Origin: Bacteroidales bacterium UBA6431
Lineage (GTDB): Bacteria; Bacteroidota; Bacteroidia; Bacteroidales; UBA932
Assembly (NCBI GenBank): GCA_002439095.1
Contig: DJOT01000038.1
Span: 354-58,864, forward strand
Length of the DNA stretch: 58,511 bases
Direction: 5' to 3'
Below, piece after piece: positions 57,601-58,511 of this stretch. The first letter of the stretch is position 1. Each line of letters begins with the position of its first letter. The translations under genes and the position numbers were made by a program. The notes under the pieces were generated by a model, which saw only the letters and a list, made by a program, of their open reading frames with translations, had not been told where the DNA came from and searched no databases.

Positions 57601-58177
57601 GCAGAAGGGAGATCCTTCTTGGCAGGCGAGGTTTGAAGAGGCCAGTAAAGTGCTTCTGGACCATATCGATATACTGACCGATACGGCCAACGAGTTCTCG
57701 ACGTTCGCCAAGCTCTATACCGAGGAACCTACGGCCATTGCGCTTGACCTCGTGCTTCAGGAGGAGATCGCGATGTTCGACAGCAAGGACAACGTGCGCT
57801 TTGACTATCTTGGCCTCAGCGATGTGACCGTGACGGGGCCTAAGCCGCAGCTGACCCGCGTGTTCGTCAATCTGATCAACAATGCTGTGCAGGCTGTCGG
57901 AGACCGTCCGGACGGAATGATCATCGTGTCCCTGCGCAACTCGATGCGTGACGGCTACTATGACATAGTCTTCGAGGACAACGGGCCTGGCGTGTCGGAA
58001 GAGAATGTCGGGAGGCTCTTCGCCCCGAATTTCACCACCAAGAACGGAGGCTCCGGCTTGGGGCTGGCCATCAGCCGCAGCATTCTGGAGAGATGCGGGG
58101 CGAGCATCGTCTACAGCCGCTCCTTCTCGCTTGGCGGCGCCTGCTTTACGATCATGTATCCTAAGAACTTGCCGTAG
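54662..58177 (+). CDS. NtrY-like membrane sensor histidine kinase
   Basis: The 1171-residue kinase has an N-terminal membrane helix (about 8-27), a periplasmic stretch to about 215, a cluster of helices at about 217-420, a second extracytoplasmic region (about 430-650) and helices near 655 and 690, then another sensor segment before the last helix near 880. A HAMP domain leads to HisKA with H960 (AHEIKNPLTPMKLQ) and HATPase boxes NLINNAVQA, DNGPG and GGSGLGLAIS. The HEIKNPLTP motif places it with NtrY/AtoS-type kinases that pair with NtrC-family regulators. It ends with TAG, and its start overlaps rlmH by 4 bp. Signal unknown. Confidence 0.88.
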   Translation: MKIGKKIRTFISAALLLAGAVVFALSVRESRAGADADAVARRLSRVLEHRMGRLEDFMSDALDTAPDQWLDLGKLPQDMVVYRYCRDTLQSWCNQFPVSNDDIRNRYYVPFISNPRRMMTSPLQQVEDSLRYVNLGTKWYLAKSVTRGEVKVIAGLEIQDMQNSVSRNGINPALHLQPEFSILPLSSGGGAVVSLDGHPQFELLRESFRSPSVADTVLLWLSLLLLISSGIVFLSAERSLPRFVLVLSCLSVSLFAFYCWGWSIRGRLTMFSPVLYAGGPVLYSLGAVIIINLWIMVSALCIYMCREALSCRIRGKAAAGLSLAGALVSVALILFYTQATLRSITLNSGISLELYKFSELSFFGVLIYASFITMLVSVPLLLQSSQPLARRVFGFSFDAFSLNNRLVFSVVIAAFLIGSSSVIGFRKERDRMEVLANRIAFDRDISLELRLKSIEAQIADDMVISALSVFNNTETTIQSRITDYYFSRNDQDYTVTAYVFNDSNSSQAAASQYNALIKDGVPIADNSRFLYVKRDSGHSYYVGVFLYLIEGSGVSRVLVRLESKDTRGNKGYAGIFGITPPGKVTLPAGYSYARYEGDVLKSYRGSYAYPTKIDPDRCEKIYSRKLRTMNGEGYTHFFTVIGDKEAIVLSRPRVTPLTYGVSAVFVCLLAFLVLSLVTAGRRKEAIFAHTYFRSRISGVLLISLVLTLVAMASVSVFFVYSRNDSNMHTVMSDKIGSVTSMIEAGTRDVRSASGISRRAVRKLVEQVGNDTYSDITLYSPSGKMLVSTVPMIFERQLLGERIDGRAYGQIVYEHRRYCIQKESVGRVKFYSMYAPIMNDEGEMIAIICSPYNEDNYDFEEDAVTHSMTIVSLFIVLLLVALLTVSRMVDKMFKPLSEMSRKMNSAGLESLEYINYDRDDEISSIVQAYNRMVTELSESSKKLAQAERDKAWSEMARQVAHEIKNPLTPMKLQIQRIIRLKQKGDPSWQARFEEASKVLLDHIDILTDTANEFSTFAKLYTEEPTAIALDLVLQEEIAMFDSKDNVRFDYLGLSDVTVTGPKPQLTRVFVNLINNAVQAVGDRPDGMIIVSLRNSMRDGYYDIVFEDNGPGVSEENVGRLFAPNFTTKNGGSGLGLAISRSILERCGASIVYSRSFSLGGACFTIMYPKNLP

Positions 58178-58199
58178 AGGGGTCGGAGTTTTCCCTATT

Positions 58200-58230
58200 C
58201 CGTGTTCCGTGTCCCGTGTTCCGTGCGCAC
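58200..58230 (+). repeat. 7-bp CCGTGTY tandem ending in a GTGCGCAC box
   Basis: CCGTGTT, CCGTGTC, CCGTGTT at 58200-58220 run into an isolated GTGCGCAC (58223-58230), 81 bp before array 3. The 334-bp tail of the window (58178-58511) shows no gene. Confidence 0.6.
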
Positions 58231-58303
58231 GCGGCCGTTTCTGTGTTGTGCCGTGTCGTCATCGCCCGTGTCGTCGTGCTCTCCCATTTCGTTGCTCTCT
58301 CCC

Positions 58304-58420
58304 GTGCGCACGCGGACCATTCTGTGCGCACCAGACCCCCTCGTGCGCACCGCGCTGAATTTCCTCCTGTCCCGTGCGCACCAGAGGCCTTTCCACGCAC
58401 GGGATTGGTTTCGTGCGCAC
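58304..58420 (-). repeat. Six-box GTGCGCAC array 3 (REP-like element, inverted copy)
   Basis: Boxes start at 58304, 58324, 58343, 58374, 58393 (degenerate CCACGCAC) and 58413, giving spacers 12-11-23-11-12, identical in architecture to array 1. Read on the minus strand the spacers align with those of array 1 (GAAACCAATCCC versus GAAGTCATTTCC; AAAGGCCTCTG versus AAAGCGCCCTG; GAGGGGGTCTG versus GAGGTGGCCAG). This copy is therefore inverted relative to array 1. It follows the NtrY-like kinase gene by about 125 bp. Confidence 0.9.
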
Positions 58421-58511
58421 GGGGCGGCGGGCCAAGGGTTTTGGGGCAGAGTCTGAGCCTGTGTACGGAATAGGGTTCTCTCGCGGACGGAAGATTGTTG
58501 CGCGCAGGCCG

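Noticed and set aside
58223..58473. Open frames through the GTGCGCAC arrays (peptides rich in VRT and CA motifs)
   Set aside because: They arise from reading the repeats in several frames, lack start signals and have no protein-like conservation between arrays.

Overview
The window reads as chromosomal DNA of a Bacteroidota member, most likely order Bacteroidales. Evidence: exact Bacteroides-type -7 boxes (TAnnTTTG, sometimes with an upstream TTTG) sit before many genes and Shine-Dalgarno sequences are mostly absent. Several families typical of the phylum are present: lysine-type serA, paired deoxynucleoside kinases, a FucP-like sugar MFS, an HTH-less NtrC-type regulator, fimbrillin-like and BIG2 lipoproteins, DUF4783. 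Base composition is moderately GC-rich, with a visibly AT-richer patch at about 1.1-2.4 kb. I saw no rRNA, tRNA or CRISPR. Genus is not resolvable by eye.

Layout. 1-0.6 kb: N-terminal part of a BIG2 lipoprotein. 1.1-9.9 kb: an accessory island with a PDDEXK (YhcG/DUF1016) nuclease, a metallophosphoesterase next to a soluble FtsK-like ATPase, a 379-aa protein of unknown function plus a ~95% identical broken copy of it, and a 968-aa AlbA_2 (Schlafen-like)-WYL fusion. Two different direct repeats bracket parts of the island: 28/28 nt around the nuclease, 27/29 nt around the rest. 9.9-14.6 kb: S41 protease, recO, a cystatin-like lipoprotein with an FKBP, and a REP-associated tyrosine transposase (RAYT). 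14.9-30.7 kb: EamA transporter, uvrA-nucleoside kinase-SIMPL, MBL hydrolase, two dNKs-acyl-CoA synthetase, sugar MFS-ROK kinase-FKBP, yigZ-serC-serA. 30.7-35.8 kb: four surface lipoprotein genes, one interrupted by an in-frame TAG. 36.0-46.1 kb: a long co-directional run DUF1015-recQ-dnaG-metG-response regulator-hypothetical-methyltransferase. 46.1-58.2 kb: dnaX-lptB-cmk-ispH, efp, DUF4783, a PcRGLX/YetA-like lyase-rlmH-NtrY-like kinase.

The most striking signal is a dispersed intergenic repeat. Its 8-bp palindrome GTGCGCAC occurs six times with spacers of exactly 12-11-23-11-12 bp at 12418-12534. The same architecture recurs in inverted orientation at 58304-58420 (one box degenerate). A shortened four-box form (12-11-12) lies at 14650-14716, 14 bp after the stop codon of the RAYT gene. 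RAYTs are HUH nucleases known to mobilise REP palindromes, so I propose this as a REP-like family of this genome with its cognate RAYT and an unusually regular multi-box unit. The second theme is the island, whose genes and nested repeats look like exchangeable, possibly defence-related, cassettes; no defence function is demonstrated.
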